Below, piece after piece: positions 52,633-62,286 of a DNA stretch of 64,000 bases. Below the pieces are notes generated by a model, which worked only from the letters and a program-made list of their open reading frames with translations, was not told the DNA's origin and made no database searches. The position numbers and the translations under genes are program-made. Each line of letters begins with the position of its first letter. Position 1 is the stretch's first letter. The DNA is taken from assembly GCA_017449785.1 (NCBI GenBank), contig JAFTFA010000115.1, forward strand, positions 1 through 64,000, in the 5' to 3' direction. This DNA is from Muribaculaceae bacterium (GTDB lineage: Bacteria > Bacteroidota > Bacteroidia > Bacteroidales > Muribaculaceae).

Positions 52633-55600
52633 ATGAAAGTCAAACTACTATTTCTCCATGCAGCCGCCCTCGTGGCGGCCATGATGTGCGCCCTCGGCGG
52701 CGCCGCTGCCGAGGCCTATGCCAACTACACGTCGTCGAACACGACGCTCACGTTCTACTACGACGACCTGCGCAGCAGCCGCACTGGCAGGACCTATGAC
52801 CTGAACACGGGCTACATCGATACCGGTTGGGAATCGGACGGCACCAATGCCAATGTGAGCAAGGTGGTCTTTGACCCCTCGTTTGCCGATGCCCGTCCGA
52901 CGACCACCTACGCTTGGTTTTCCGAGATGAATAACCTTCAATCCATTCAGGGCTTGAGGTACCTGAACACCAGCCAAGTGACCAACATGCGTTGGATGTT
53001 CGGTGGCTGTACGTCCTTGACGGCAATTGATGTGGCCGGTTTCAACACGTCCAAGGTGACTGATATGTATGCCATGTTCAATAGCTGCTGGAATCTGCGA
53101 GGCCTCGACTTGACCAGTTTCAACACGTCCAAGGTGACAGATATGAGAGCCATGTTCTTTAGCTGCGGTAGTCTGCAAACCATTTATGTGCTCGATGGCT
53201 GGACCACGGCTGCCGTGACGCAATCTTCTAGTATGTTTGAATACTGCTCCGACCTGGTTGGCGGTAATGGCACGACCTATGATGACAACCATATCGATGC
53301 TGCCTATGCCCACATTGACGGCTATAATTACGGTCCGGGCTATTTCACCATTCCCATTAATAATGAGGCCTATGCCTGCTACACTTACGACAATACGCTG
53401 TCGTTCCACTACGACAGAATACGCAGTTTCCGCGATACCCGGACCTACGACCTGAACACGGGCGCCACCAATGTAGCTTGGGACACTGACGGCACCAATA
53501 CCGATGTGACCCAGGTGGTCATTGACCCGTCGTTCGCTAATGCCAGCCCGACGAGCACCTACGATTGGTTCTTTGGCATGGAGAACCTTCAATCCATTCA
53601 GGGCTTGAGGCACCTGAACACCAACATGGTGACCAACATGGGCTGGATGTTTTCTGGCTGTGAACAATTGAATGCAATTGATTTGAGCGGTTTCCTAACG
53701 TCCAGGGTGACCGACATGAGCTTCATGTTCTGGGGCTGCACTAATTTGAAGAGCCTCGACTTGACCAGTTTCAACACGGCCAAGGTGACCAAAATGCCGA
53801 GCATGTTCTATGGCTGCAACCATCTGGAGACCATCATTGTGGGCGATAACTGGAGCACGGCTGCCGTGACCAACTCCACAGATATGTTCAATAACTGCAC
53901 CAACCTGGTGGGCGGCCAGGGCACGACTTACGATGCCAGTCATGTGGACAAGACCTATGCCCACCTCGACTATGGCACGAGCAACCCGGGCTATTTCACT
54001 GCGCAGCTTGAGGCTTATGTCATGTACAACGGGTCGGCCATGGCGCTGACGTTCTACTACGACAACCAGCGCAAATACCGCTCGGCTACGACCTACGACC
54101 TGAACACGAGCACCTACAATCCCGACTGGATCACCAACAGCCCTGGCCGGGTGAATCACGTCGTCTTCGACCCGTCGTTTGCCGGCGCCCGCCCCTCGAG
54201 CACCTGGCATTGGTTTGCCGACATGATTAACCTTCAAGATGTCACGGGCATGGAATACCTGAACACCAGCAACGTGGGCTATATGGGGTACATGTTCTAT
54301 GACTGCATAACATTGACTGCTCTCGACCTGAGCAACTTCAACACGGCCGACGTGGTCCGCACAGATTACATGTTCTATAACTGCAATAATCTGAGAACCA
54401 TCTTTGGGGGCGATGGCTGGAACACCAATCGAGTGGCGTTATCCACCAATATGTTCTATAGTTGCACCAAACTGACGGGCGACCAGGGCACGACTTACGA
54501 TGCCAGCCATGTGAACAAGGCCTATGCCCACCTCGACGGCGGCACGAGCAACCCGGGCTACTTCAGCCGATTTAAAGAAGCCTATGCCTGCTACACGCCT
54601 GGCAACACAACGCTCACGTTCTACTACGACAACCAGCGCAGCAGTCGCGCGGGCACGACCTATGACCTGAACACGGGCGGCAACACTCCCGCTTGGAGGA
54701 GTGATGGCACTTATGAAAACGTGACCAAGGTGGTCTTTGACCCCTCGTTTGCCGGTACCTACCCGACGTCCACCTTCGGTTGGTTCAATATGATGACAAA
54801 TCTTCAATCCGTCCAGGGCCTCAGTTACCTGAACACCGACTATGTGTCCACTATGGGTTGGATGTTCAGTCAATGTAACAAGCTGACGAGCATTGACGTC
54901 AGCCATTTCAACACATCCAGGGTGAACCAACTGGATTACATGTTCTATAAGTGCGAGCAGTTGACAGTCCTCGACTTGAGCAGTTTCAATACAGCCAACG
55001 TGCATCGCATGTTTTTCATGTTCGCTGACTGCCGCAACCTGAAGACCATCTATGCGGGTGAGGGCTGGACAACAGCTGCCGTGGAGGATGCCGCATATAT
55101 GTTCAGGAACTGCACCAGCCTGGTGGGCGGTAAGGGCACGACCTACGATGCCAACCATATTGACAAGGCTTATGCCCACATCGACGGCGGCACGAGCAAC
55201 CCGGGCTACTTCACCGAGTGGAAAGAAGCCTATGCCTGCTACACGCCGTCGAACACGACGCTGACGTTCTACTACGACAGCCAGCGCAGCTCCCGCTCGG
55301 GCACGACCTACGACTTGAACACGGGCGACAACGATACCGGTTGGGAGAACGACGGTACCAATGCCAATGTGTCCCGGGTTGTCTTTGACCCGTCGTTTGC
55401 CAATGCCCGCCCGACGACTACCTATAGTTGGTTCTACAACATGAGGAATCTTCAATCCATCACGGGCCTGAGTTACCTGAACACCAGCGAGGTGACCAAT
55501 ATGGGTTGGATGTTTACGAATTGTAATAAACTTACGAGCCTTGATGTAAGCCACTTCAACACGTCCAAGGTGATATATATGAATCAATTGTTCTCTGGCT

Positions 55601-56064
55601 GCACTGGCTTAACGAGCCTTGATTTGAGCAGTTTCAACACGTCCAACGTGACCATAAAGATGAGTAGCATGTTCTATAACTGCTACAATCTGCGGACCAT
55701 TTATGTGGGCAGTGGCTGGAGCACTGCGGCCGTGACGAACTCCACAAATATGTTCTTTAACTGCACCAGCCTGGTGGGCGGCCAGGGCACGACCTGGAAC
55801 GAATCCAACCCGACGGACAAGACCTATGCCCACATCGACGGCGGCACGAGCAACCCGGGCTACTTCACCGCGAAGAACGCTGGCCTGCGTGGCGACGTGG
55901 ATGGCAACGGTAACGTGAACATCAGTGACGTGACGGCCCTGATCAACCTGCTGCTCAAGGGCAACACCAGCGGCAACACGGCCGCCGATGCCGACCAGAA
56001 TGGCAGCGTCAACATCAGCGACGTGACAGCCCTGATCAACTACTTGCTGCGAGGCACCTGGTAA
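52633..56064 (+). CDS. BspA-like DUF285 surface protein with five large repeats and dockerin-like tail
   Basis: 1143 residues. After the signal peptide (~1-26) come five repeats of ~190-218 residues, starting near residues 27, 245, 460, 649 and 865. Each has a header (EAYACY...LTFYYD...TYDLNTG), then VVFDPSFA, and BspA/DUF285 leucine-rich-like units (SSFNTSKVTDMRAMFF pattern). Each ends LVGGxGTTYD...TSNPGYF. Two dockerin-like repeats (GDVDGNGNVNISDVTALI, ADQNGSVNISDVTALI, ~1085-1143) finish the protein. BspA-type proteins mediate adhesion to host proteins or other bacteria. It has its own promoter and terminator, and the whole unit lies between two direct repeats. Confidence 0.93.
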   Translation: MKVKLLFLHAAALVAAMMCALGGAAAEAYANYTSSNTTLTFYYDDLRSSRTGRTYDLNTGYIDTGWESDGTNANVSKVVFDPSFADARPTTTYAWFSEMNNLQSIQGLRYLNTSQVTNMRWMFGGCTSLTAIDVAGFNTSKVTDMYAMFNSCWNLRGLDLTSFNTSKVTDMRAMFFSCGSLQTIYVLDGWTTAAVTQSSSMFEYCSDLVGGNGTTYDDNHIDAAYAHIDGYNYGPGYFTIPINNEAYACYTYDNTLSFHYDRIRSFRDTRTYDLNTGATNVAWDTDGTNTDVTQVVIDPSFANASPTSTYDWFFGMENLQSIQGLRHLNTNMVTNMGWMFSGCEQLNAIDLSGFLTSRVTDMSFMFWGCTNLKSLDLTSFNTAKVTKMPSMFYGCNHLETIIVGDNWSTAAVTNSTDMFNNCTNLVGGQGTTYDASHVDKTYAHLDYGTSNPGYFTAQLEAYVMYNGSAMALTFYYDNQRKYRSATTYDLNTSTYNPDWITNSPGRVNHVVFDPSFAGARPSSTWHWFADMINLQDVTGMEYLNTSNVGYMGYMFYDCITLTALDLSNFNTADVVRTDYMFYNCNNLRTIFGGDGWNTNRVALSTNMFYSCTKLTGDQGTTYDASHVNKAYAHLDGGTSNPGYFSRFKEAYACYTPGNTTLTFYYDNQRSSRAGTTYDLNTGGNTPAWRSDGTYENVTKVVFDPSFAGTYPTSTFGWFNMMTNLQSVQGLSYLNTDYVSTMGWMFSQCNKLTSIDVSHFNTSRVNQLDYMFYKCEQLTVLDLSSFNTANVHRMFFMFADCRNLKTIYAGEGWTTAAVEDAAYMFRNCTSLVGGKGTTYDANHIDKAYAHIDGGTSNPGYFTEWKEAYACYTPSNTTLTFYYDSQRSSRSGTTYDLNTGDNDTGWENDGTNANVSRVVFDPSFANARPTTTYSWFYNMRNLQSITGLSYLNTSEVTNMGWMFTNCNKLTSLDVSHFNTSKVIYMNQLFSGCTGLTSLDLSSFNTSNVTIKMSSMFYNCYNLRTIYVGSGWSTAAVTNSTNMFFNCTSLVGGQGTTWNESNPTDKTYAHIDGGTSNPGYFTAKNAGLRGDVDGNGNVNISDVTALINLLLKGNTSGNTAADADQNGSVNISDVTALINYLLRGTW

Positions 56065-56083
56065 TACAGCAACGCGACCTCAA

Positions 56084-56130
56084 CAATAATGAGCCACTAT
56101 GGACTTGAATTCCATAGTGGCTTATTATTG
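56084..56130 (+). terminator. Terminator of the BspA-like gene
   Basis: CAATAATGAGCCACTATGG (56084-56102) pairs with CCATAGTGGCTTATTATTG (56112-56130): a 19-bp stem with a single G-U pair. It lies 20 bp after the stop codon, and its 3' arm runs into the right copy of the direct repeat. Confidence 0.88.
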
Positions 56131-56266
56131 CATCCGCACTGATGGCGCGCCCCTTGCGAGCAGTCAAAAAAAAAACTTAGCGGCTTGGCGGCTTAGCGTG
56201 AGATAATAGAGTGCGGATGCCCTCAGATATTTCAGACTATTCAGTTGTTCCTAAAAAAAAGTTGTT
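56121..56266. repeat. Right copy of the ~140-bp repeat flanking the BspA-like gene
   Basis: Direct repeat of 52371-52513, with terminal inverted repeats GCATCCGCA (56130-56138) and TGCGGATGC (56212-56220). The block AACTTAGCGGCTTGGCGGCT and the tail CCTCAGATATTTCAGACTAT are identical in both copies. The left ends diverge modestly. Confidence 0.85.
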
Positions 56267-56277
56267 GTTAAAAGAAT

Positions 56278-57879
56278 TCAAGACGCGGCAATGATCATGT
56301 CGATGATTGCATTGATGTCGCTGACGCTGATTTCACCGTCCCCGTTGACGTCGGCCTTAGCTCGGATAACATCGTCGGCCGCGCCGTTCATCAGGATGTT
56401 GATCAACACATTGACGTCTCCCACTGTCACCTCGCCGTCGCCATCCAGGTCACCCGAGAGCGGGACCACATAGTCCAGCTGGCTGTCCATCCACGCGATG
56501 CGACCGATGAGCCAACGCTTGAGATAGGCCACCTCGTCGCCGTAGTCCTTGGCGATATAGTAGTTGGGCCACACCTCCTGTCCCCAGTAGGGATAGGCAC
56601 GGCTGTTGCGGCTCTCGGCGGCCGCGACGGTCAACACATGGGCCAGCGAGTCCACGATTGCCATCAGCCGGTCATGTCGCAGGGTTGACTGGCGGTACTG
56701 AGCCCAGCGCTCCTTGAGATGCTTGACATACTTCTTGTCCTTGTTGAGTTTATACCACCAGAAGGGCACCATGTCGCTGTGCCCCTCCCGCACCAGGACG
56801 TCGTTCATCTGGTATATCCAGGTGTCGGTGCGCCACCCCTCGTTGTAGTTGGCATTGCCGAAGGCCAAATTCATGTCCCACAACGCCATCTTGAAGCGCG
56901 GATCCTGGCTGTCGCGATGCTTGTAGCACTTGCCGCTCAGGCGATAACCGTCTACGTTGTGCCCCAGCTCGATGATGAGTTGATAATCAATGAACGACAT
57001 CTCGTCGATGTAGTCACACTCGCCCGTCACGGCGTTGCGGTAGCTATAGTCGGCCAGCGCCGCTTCCATCCGGTCCACGGCAGCGTGGATATAGTCGAGC
57101 TGGGCGGGTGACAGGTCTTCATAGTCGGGAATCTTGTACTTGAAGTGTATCCTCCGCCAGTTGATGACCGAGCCGTCGCGACGCACGGGGAAAAACCGCG
57201 AGACAAAGTTCACCTCGTCGTCGCGCTCCACCTCCACCATATATCCCCCGGTGAGGGCGTCACCCGTCGTGCCGGGATCGTCGAGGTCGAGGCGGTTCTT
57301 CCCCTTGGACACCACTTCACACAGGATGAACACGCCATAGTAGATGCCGTTGACGATGACCTCGCAATAGCGGCCCTGCGGCACATAGTCCATCCACGGG
57401 CGGGCGATCTCAAAGGCGAGCAGATCGCGCATCATGCTCTTGTCGTTGAACGGCGCGAGCAGCGCCCAATGGCTGTCGCGCGGCATCCCCAGCAGGGACG
57501 CCTTCTTCCACGAGCCGCCGCTCTCCAGCGGGCGGTCCAGGGGACGGAACGAGTAGGGTTTCTTCAGGCTGTAGGCATAGGACGAGTGCCCCCTGTAGCG
57601 CAGCCCGATGTAGCCGTCATAGTCCACGTGCTGGCCCGCATGAGCCACCGTGTCGGTATAATTGTACTGTCCGGCACCGTTGTCGATGATTTTCATCCGC
57701 GCGGTCACCCGTTTGTCGTGGTTGACGGTCGATGGCACCGTCAGCCACACGATGGGCAGGTTGGTCGAGGTCAATTTCACGTTCCTGTTGGTAGGCCCGT
57801 CGAGCGGCTGGCCGTGGACGCAGGGCACGCCCACGACCACCAGCATGGCCAACAATATGAACAACCTCGCCAATTTCAT
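56278..57879 (-). CDS. Secreted CotH kinase-family protein with dockerin-like repeats
   Basis: 533 residues. Signal peptide (1-23), then the CotH domain (~40-430): IGLRYRGHSSYAYSLKKPY, WALLAPFNDKSMMRDLLAF, GIYYGVFILCEVV, MALWDMNLAFGNANY. CotH proteins are atypical protein kinases; known substrates are spore-coat or surface proteins. Two degenerate dockerin-like repeats (GDLDGDGEVTVGDVNVLI, DVNGDGEISVSDINAII) end it. It overlaps the upstream GHL10 gene by 4 bp (ATGA) and is the last gene of the operon. Confidence 0.9.
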   Translation of the reverse strand: MKLARLFILLAMLVVVGVPCVHGQPLDGPTNRNVKLTSTNLPIVWLTVPSTVNHDKRVTARMKIIDNGAGQYNYTDTVAHAGQHVDYDGYIGLRYRGHSSYAYSLKKPYSFRPLDRPLESGGSWKKASLLGMPRDSHWALLAPFNDKSMMRDLLAFEIARPWMDYVPQGRYCEVIVNGIYYGVFILCEVVSKGKNRLDLDDPGTTGDALTGGYMVEVERDDEVNFVSRFFPVRRDGSVINWRRIHFKYKIPDYEDLSPAQLDYIHAAVDRMEAALADYSYRNAVTGECDYIDEMSFIDYQLIIELGHNVDGYRLSGKCYKHRDSQDPRFKMALWDMNLAFGNANYNEGWRTDTWIYQMNDVLVREGHSDMVPFWWYKLNKDKKYVKHLKERWAQYRQSTLRHDRLMAIVDSLAHVLTVAAAESRNSRAYPYWGQEVWPNYYIAKDYGDEVAYLKRWLIGRIAWMDSQLDYVVPLSGDLDGDGEVTVGDVNVLINILMNGAADDVIRAKADVNGDGEISVSDINAIIDMIIAAS

Positions 57880-60449
57880 CTCCTCGGGTTCAAAATCATG
57901 TCGATAATAGCGTTCACGTCAGCAAGATTGACCTCGGCATCCTCGTTGACATCGGCCAGGGGATGCCCCATGCCTCCGCCCGCGATGACGAGGTCGATGA
58001 CCGCATTGACGTCGGCGATATTGACCTCACCGTCGCCGTTCACGTCGCCCTGGACGGTCGCATGATAGACAAACGTGCGCACGTCGCAGTAGTCGGTATA
58101 TTGCATCGTGGTGCCCGTGGCCAGCGTGCGGTAGGCATAGCGGGCACGGGTATAGTAGGTCTTGCCGTCCACCAGTTTGCCGGCTCCGCCGATGGCCGAC
58201 AGCGCGATGGTCTCAAAGCCGTCGTTGATGGTCCCGTTATAGGACGAGCGTGTCGGAAACGTCTCACTGGCACTGATCTGCACCCTCAACGACGCGGCGC
58301 CCTCGACGGGCTCAACGGCCACCACGTCACGGCTATAGAGCGCCATGCCATCGACTTCGGGCGTGATCAACACGGGCACCGGCGGGATGACCTCGACCGT
58401 GGTGAACGACGACACGGGGCTCACCGCCGTGACATCGCCATCGATGGCGGTCACGCGGGCATAGTAGGTCGTTGCTCCTGCCAGGCGGTACTTGGGCACC
58501 TGCCAGCTGGCCTCGTCCACTCTCACGGTGTCGGGATTGCTCATCGTGGATGCAGTGGACAGTTCGAACAGGTATTCGGTGCCCGGTGCGCCCGCCGTCC
58601 ACGTGATGAGTGGCGTCAAGGCGACATCGTTCTCCCCGGCCGCGGGCGCGATGACACGCATCTTGTCAAGGGTGAAACGCTGCAATTCGCTCGCGTTGTC
58701 CCACTGGTTGAGGCCTCGTGCCACCACGCGCCACCAGTACTCTCCCTCGGCCAGATGGCCCATGCGGGACAGGGAGCAACTTGTCGAGTCGGTCTCCACC
58801 TGTGCCACGGGCGTGTTCATCTCGCTGTCGGCATAGATCTGCACCACATAGTTAGCCGCGTCACCCTGCCATTGCAGCCTTGACAGTTCCAGCACCGTGC
58901 CGCCGTCCTCGGGATAGGTCAGCACGGGCTTCGGTGCCTGGGTCGCCTCGATGCCCGGCATGACGGGCGCATACTCGTTCTCCCAGCGGTCGAGGATGGT
59001 CACGGCATAGCGGTAACCCTCGCGCTTGGTGGCGGGAACGGTATAGCTCGCCTGGTAGCTCACGCCGTCGATATACCGCGCCTGGCAATGGAAATCCCGG
59101 TTCTCCACGCTGTCGGGGATGGCATACACGACGTAGCGCACGTTGGGGATACTGTCCCACGAGAGCGAGCCGTCGCTATAGGCCAGGCGGGTCACCGTGG
59201 TATAGGTCTTGTCGGGCTTGAGCCACCCGGGGACGGGATTGAGGGCGACGCTCGAGTACAGGCTGTCTCGCAGCCAGATGCGCAGCTGCCGCACCTTGCC
59301 GTCGATGACCTCCTTCTTGTTGCGCCACGTGCCGTAGCGGAAGTACACCATGCCTGGCGTGCCGCTTGCTGCCATGGCCTCGCGCATGACGCGGCCCTGC
59401 TTGACAAACTCGTCGAGCGTCCAGCCGGCATCGTCGGGAATCCACTGGCTGATGAAGATGTGGCGGTTGAAACGGGCCGCCATCTTGCCCCACCAGGTCG
59501 TCACGGGGATAAACGTCCCGCTGGTGTTCCAATACACCTGCGGTGCCAGGAAGTCGATGGTGCCTCGCGTCACCCAGGCCATCGGGTCGCTGTAGATCTG
59601 GTTATACTGCCAGTCGCTGCCGGGGCTGGGCTCCACGCCATACTGGTCGGCCACGGCCTGACTGCTGCAAGCCGCACCGGCGGGTCCGATGCCGAACCGC
59701 ACCCACGGCTTGACCTGCTTGACCATGTCATTGACGTCCTTGACCATCTGGTTGACGTTCTCGCGCCGCCAGTCGCCCTGGCTCATGGTGCCGCCCGCCG
59801 CCCGATAGGCATTATACAGGTCGGCATCGAGCGTGAATGACGGATTGTCCTGATTATAGAAGTAGTCGTCAAACACCAGGCCGTCCACGTCATACTTGAC
59901 CAGGATGTCCTTGCACACATCCACCACGCGCTGGCGCACCTCGGGGATGCCGGGATTGAGCACCGTTTCATAACTGGTGGTCAAGAGCCACTCGGGGTGG
60001 GTGTGGATGTAGTCCAGTTCACTGTCGCCCCACTTCTCGTCACCGTGGCCGTAGCGGTAGGGATTGACCCACGCATAGACCTCGATGCCGCGCTTGTGGG
60101 CTTCCTCGACCAGATAGCCGAATGGGTCAAACGCCGGTGCCACGCCGCGCTTGCCCGACACATAGCTCGACCACGGCTCATAGGCCGAATTGTACATCGC
60201 GTCACACATCGCGCGCACGTGGTAATACACCACGTTGATGTGGTTCACGCGCATCGTGTCGAGCATCTTGCGGCATGCGTTCTGCATCGTGGGCGTGTTG
60301 CGCTCGGTGATGGTGCCGCTGGGCCAGTCGTTGAGGTAGGCCGTCATCCACATGCCGCGCTGTTCGCGCTTGGGCGGCACATCGGCTGCCAGGACAAAAC
60401 TGGCGACAAACGCCGCCAGTAATGCTATCAGGATTATTCTTCTCTTCAT
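57876..60449 (-). CDS. Secreted GHL10-type glycoside hydrolase with Fn3 and dockerin-like modules
   Basis: About 857 residues from the ATG at 60449. Signal peptide, then a GHL10/DUF187 TIM-barrel (~28-350): REQRGMWMTAYLNDWPSG, INVVYYHVRAMCDAMYNSAY, YAWVNPYRYG, VDGLVFDDYFYN, DFLAPQVYWN. The acidic residues in the FDDYFY block are likely catalytic. Three Fn3/Ig-like modules (~420-770) follow. Two dockerin-like repeats of the ADVNAVI flavour end the protein. Family members act on glycans; the substrate here is unknown. Translationally coupled to cotH downstream. Confidence 0.9.
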   Translation of the reverse strand: MKRRIILIALLAAFVASFVLAADVPPKREQRGMWMTAYLNDWPSGTITERNTPTMQNACRKMLDTMRVNHINVVYYHVRAMCDAMYNSAYEPWSSYVSGKRGVAPAFDPFGYLVEEAHKRGIEVYAWVNPYRYGHGDEKWGDSELDYIHTHPEWLLTTSYETVLNPGIPEVRQRVVDVCKDILVKYDVDGLVFDDYFYNQDNPSFTLDADLYNAYRAAGGTMSQGDWRRENVNQMVKDVNDMVKQVKPWVRFGIGPAGAACSSQAVADQYGVEPSPGSDWQYNQIYSDPMAWVTRGTIDFLAPQVYWNTSGTFIPVTTWWGKMAARFNRHIFISQWIPDDAGWTLDEFVKQGRVMREAMAASGTPGMVYFRYGTWRNKKEVIDGKVRQLRIWLRDSLYSSVALNPVPGWLKPDKTYTTVTRLAYSDGSLSWDSIPNVRYVVYAIPDSVENRDFHCQARYIDGVSYQASYTVPATKREGYRYAVTILDRWENEYAPVMPGIEATQAPKPVLTYPEDGGTVLELSRLQWQGDAANYVVQIYADSEMNTPVAQVETDSTSCSLSRMGHLAEGEYWWRVVARGLNQWDNASELQRFTLDKMRVIAPAAGENDVALTPLITWTAGAPGTEYLFELSTASTMSNPDTVRVDEASWQVPKYRLAGATTYYARVTAIDGDVTAVSPVSSFTTVEVIPPVPVLITPEVDGMALYSRDVVAVEPVEGAASLRVQISASETFPTRSSYNGTINDGFETIALSAIGGAGKLVDGKTYYTRARYAYRTLATGTTMQYTDYCDVRTFVYHATVQGDVNGDGEVNIADVNAVIDLVIAGGGMGHPLADVNEDAEVNLADVNAIIDMILNPRR

Positions 60450-60480
60450 CTGCAATCAGTCTTAAGACCCGCGTTGGCCA

Positions 60481-60502
60481 ACTATTAACTATTAACTAAA
60501 AC
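60481..60502. repeat. ACTATTA tract at an operon gene junction
   Basis: ACTATTA-ACTATTA-ACTAAAA, a 7-bp periodic tract over the junction of the PKD lipoprotein gene and the GHL10 gene. Similar tracts fill the next two gene gaps upstream (62245-62286 and 63337-63370). Confidence 0.65.
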
Positions 60503-62226
60503 AGATTGGTCTTGCGCGGATTGATGCACACGCCCAGGATCTTGTCCTTGTTGCCGTTGAAGTTATACATCTTGCCGTCCTCGGGATTGAAGTAGTACAG
60601 GCCGGTGGTGTAGGTCTTCTCGGTAGCAGCGGCGCGGAAGCCGAAATAGACGTAGTGGGTCTGGGCATCCACGGCCATCTGGGTGGTATAGACACCCTCG
60701 GCATCGGTCGTGTTGATGGGGTCGGCCTCCATGGTGATGAAGTTGATGTACTTGTCATAGGTCACCGTCTCGTTATCACCCGGGATGGCATACTGGGTGA
60801 AGCCCACGCCGGGTGTGGTGCCCTTGGTCATCCACACATACAGGTAACCCAGGTCCTCGTCGAGCGTGAAGGCGCGCGGCTGCGTCGTCTCGAGCACGAT
60901 GGGATAAGGAATCTTCACGCCCGTGCCCGTCTTGCCGATGTCGCTGGGCTTGAAGCGGTAGATACCGTTACCCGAGTAGTTCTTGCCCCACCAGAACTTG
61001 CCGGTCTTGTCCAGATACAGTCCCGTGTGGATGGCACCATAGGCGATACCCTGGCCGTAGTAGCTCAACTGGTTGTTGACCACATAGTAGCCCGCCGTGC
61101 TGCTGAAGACGGTCTGCTCGGTCTCGCCACGCGTGGAGAGCAGGATGCTGCGGATGCCCGTGTTGCGGTCGGTATAATACAGGACATTGCCGTCGGTGCA
61201 ACCCTGGAAGGGGTCGTTGAAGGCCTGGCCGCCCACGTTGGTGATCATCACGTTGGTCGTCAAGCCGTCGGCGCTCATGACGGTGATTTTGCCGTCACCC
61301 AGGTTGCCGGCCTCATCGTTGACGTAGTAATACTGCTTGCCGCAGTCCAGAATATAGACGTTGTCCTGCTCGATGGTGGCACTGTCGGTCACGGTCTTCT
61401 CGGTGGCAAACACCAGCGTCGTGGGCATGTTGCCCGAGCTCACGCCCATATCGAAGGGCAGGTTCTTGGTGCCAGGAGGCAACTTGGAGAGATCCACCAG
61501 CTTCACGGCCATGATGTTGCCGCCAAGGGTAGCGTAATAGAGCGTGGGAGCGGGAATCGACGAGCCCACCTGCACATTGACGTAGCTGTCCTCCAGACGG
61601 CGGTTCTCGCCGTTGATGTCAAACCACGTCTGCAGCGTGATCTTCTGCGACCCGATGTTGCTGAAGGTCAGCTTGCCGGGGTTGTCGATCGAGCCGTCCT
61701 CGTGGCTGTAGCCCTCAAAGGTGCTGATCAGGTTGCCCTGGGCATCGCGGGTGCCCTCGGGGAAAGTCCACACATACTTGCACGTCAGGTTCTCGGGATT
61801 GGGCAGCTCAATGTCGAGTTTCACGTCCACATCGTTGATAACCACGGGTGTGGCACTCTGCTCGGCCACGCTCAGCATGGGGGCGATGTCATAGATGAGC
61901 AGCGGATAGGTGCGGCTGCCCACGCCATCGACGGTCAAGGTCACTTGATAGATGCCGGCCTTGGCATACTTGTGCGAGGGATTCATCTCGGTAGAACTCG
62001 TGCCGTCGCCGAAGTCCCACGTCACCGTTCCCGTCTTGGACGAGGTGTTGGTGAACTCCACGGTCGATACCACATAGAAGTCAAGACCATAGCGGTCATC
62101 GTCCACCCTGTAGGTGAAATCCACATCCCTGGTGGGAAAGTTGGCATAGTCGGGGGTCTTGTCCACACACGACACGGCCATCACCGCCATCATGAATAGG
62201 AATGCTATTTTATTGAATGTCTTCAT
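60496..62226 (-). CDS. PKD-domain surface lipoprotein
   Basis: 576 residues. A lipoprotein signal (FLFMMAVMAVSCVDK, Cys at ~20) is followed by a PKD domain (~35-110, VTWDFGDGTSSTEMNPSHKYAKAG split across two motifs). A second beta module (~125-220) follows, then a C-terminal ~330-residue part with repeated short strands (GNVLYYTDRNTGIRSILL, GLYLDKTGKFWWGKNYSG, YLYVWMTKG) that suggests a beta-propeller. In a SusD-containing operon such proteins usually act as surface glycan-binding proteins. Confidence 0.82.
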   Translation of the reverse strand: MKTFNKIAFLFMMAVMAVSCVDKTPDYANFPTRDVDFTYRVDDDRYGLDFYVVSTVEFTNTSSKTGTVTWDFGDGTSSTEMNPSHKYAKAGIYQVTLTVDGVGSRTYPLLIYDIAPMLSVAEQSATPVVINDVDVKLDIELPNPENLTCKYVWTFPEGTRDAQGNLISTFEGYSHEDGSIDNPGKLTFSNIGSQKITLQTWFDINGENRRLEDSYVNVQVGSSIPAPTLYYATLGGNIMAVKLVDLSKLPPGTKNLPFDMGVSSGNMPTTLVFATEKTVTDSATIEQDNVYILDCGKQYYYVNDEAGNLGDGKITVMSADGLTTNVMITNVGGQAFNDPFQGCTDGNVLYYTDRNTGIRSILLSTRGETEQTVFSSTAGYYVVNNQLSYYGQGIAYGAIHTGLYLDKTGKFWWGKNYSGNGIYRFKPSDIGKTGTGVKIPYPIVLETTQPRAFTLDEDLGYLYVWMTKGTTPGVGFTQYAIPGDNETVTYDKYINFITMEADPINTTDAEGVYTTQMAVDAQTHYVYFGFRAAATEKTYTTGLYYFNPEDGKMYNFNGNKDKILGVCINPRKTNLF

Positions 62227-62244
62227 CTTCGTTCAATTTTGAGC

Positions 62245-62286
62245 ACTAACTAATTAACTATTAACTAATAACTATTAACTAATTAA
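62245..62286. repeat. ACTATTA tract at an operon gene junction
   Basis: Repeated TAACTA/ATTAACTA words fill the 52-bp gap between the 62279-63325 gene and the PKD gene. Confidence 0.65.

Noticed and set aside
52711..55880. Regular repeats in the 53-56 kb region as a possible CRISPR array
   Set aside because: The period is ~600 bp and the repeats are in-frame coding units of a BspA-like protein, with no short direct repeats and spacers and no cas genes.
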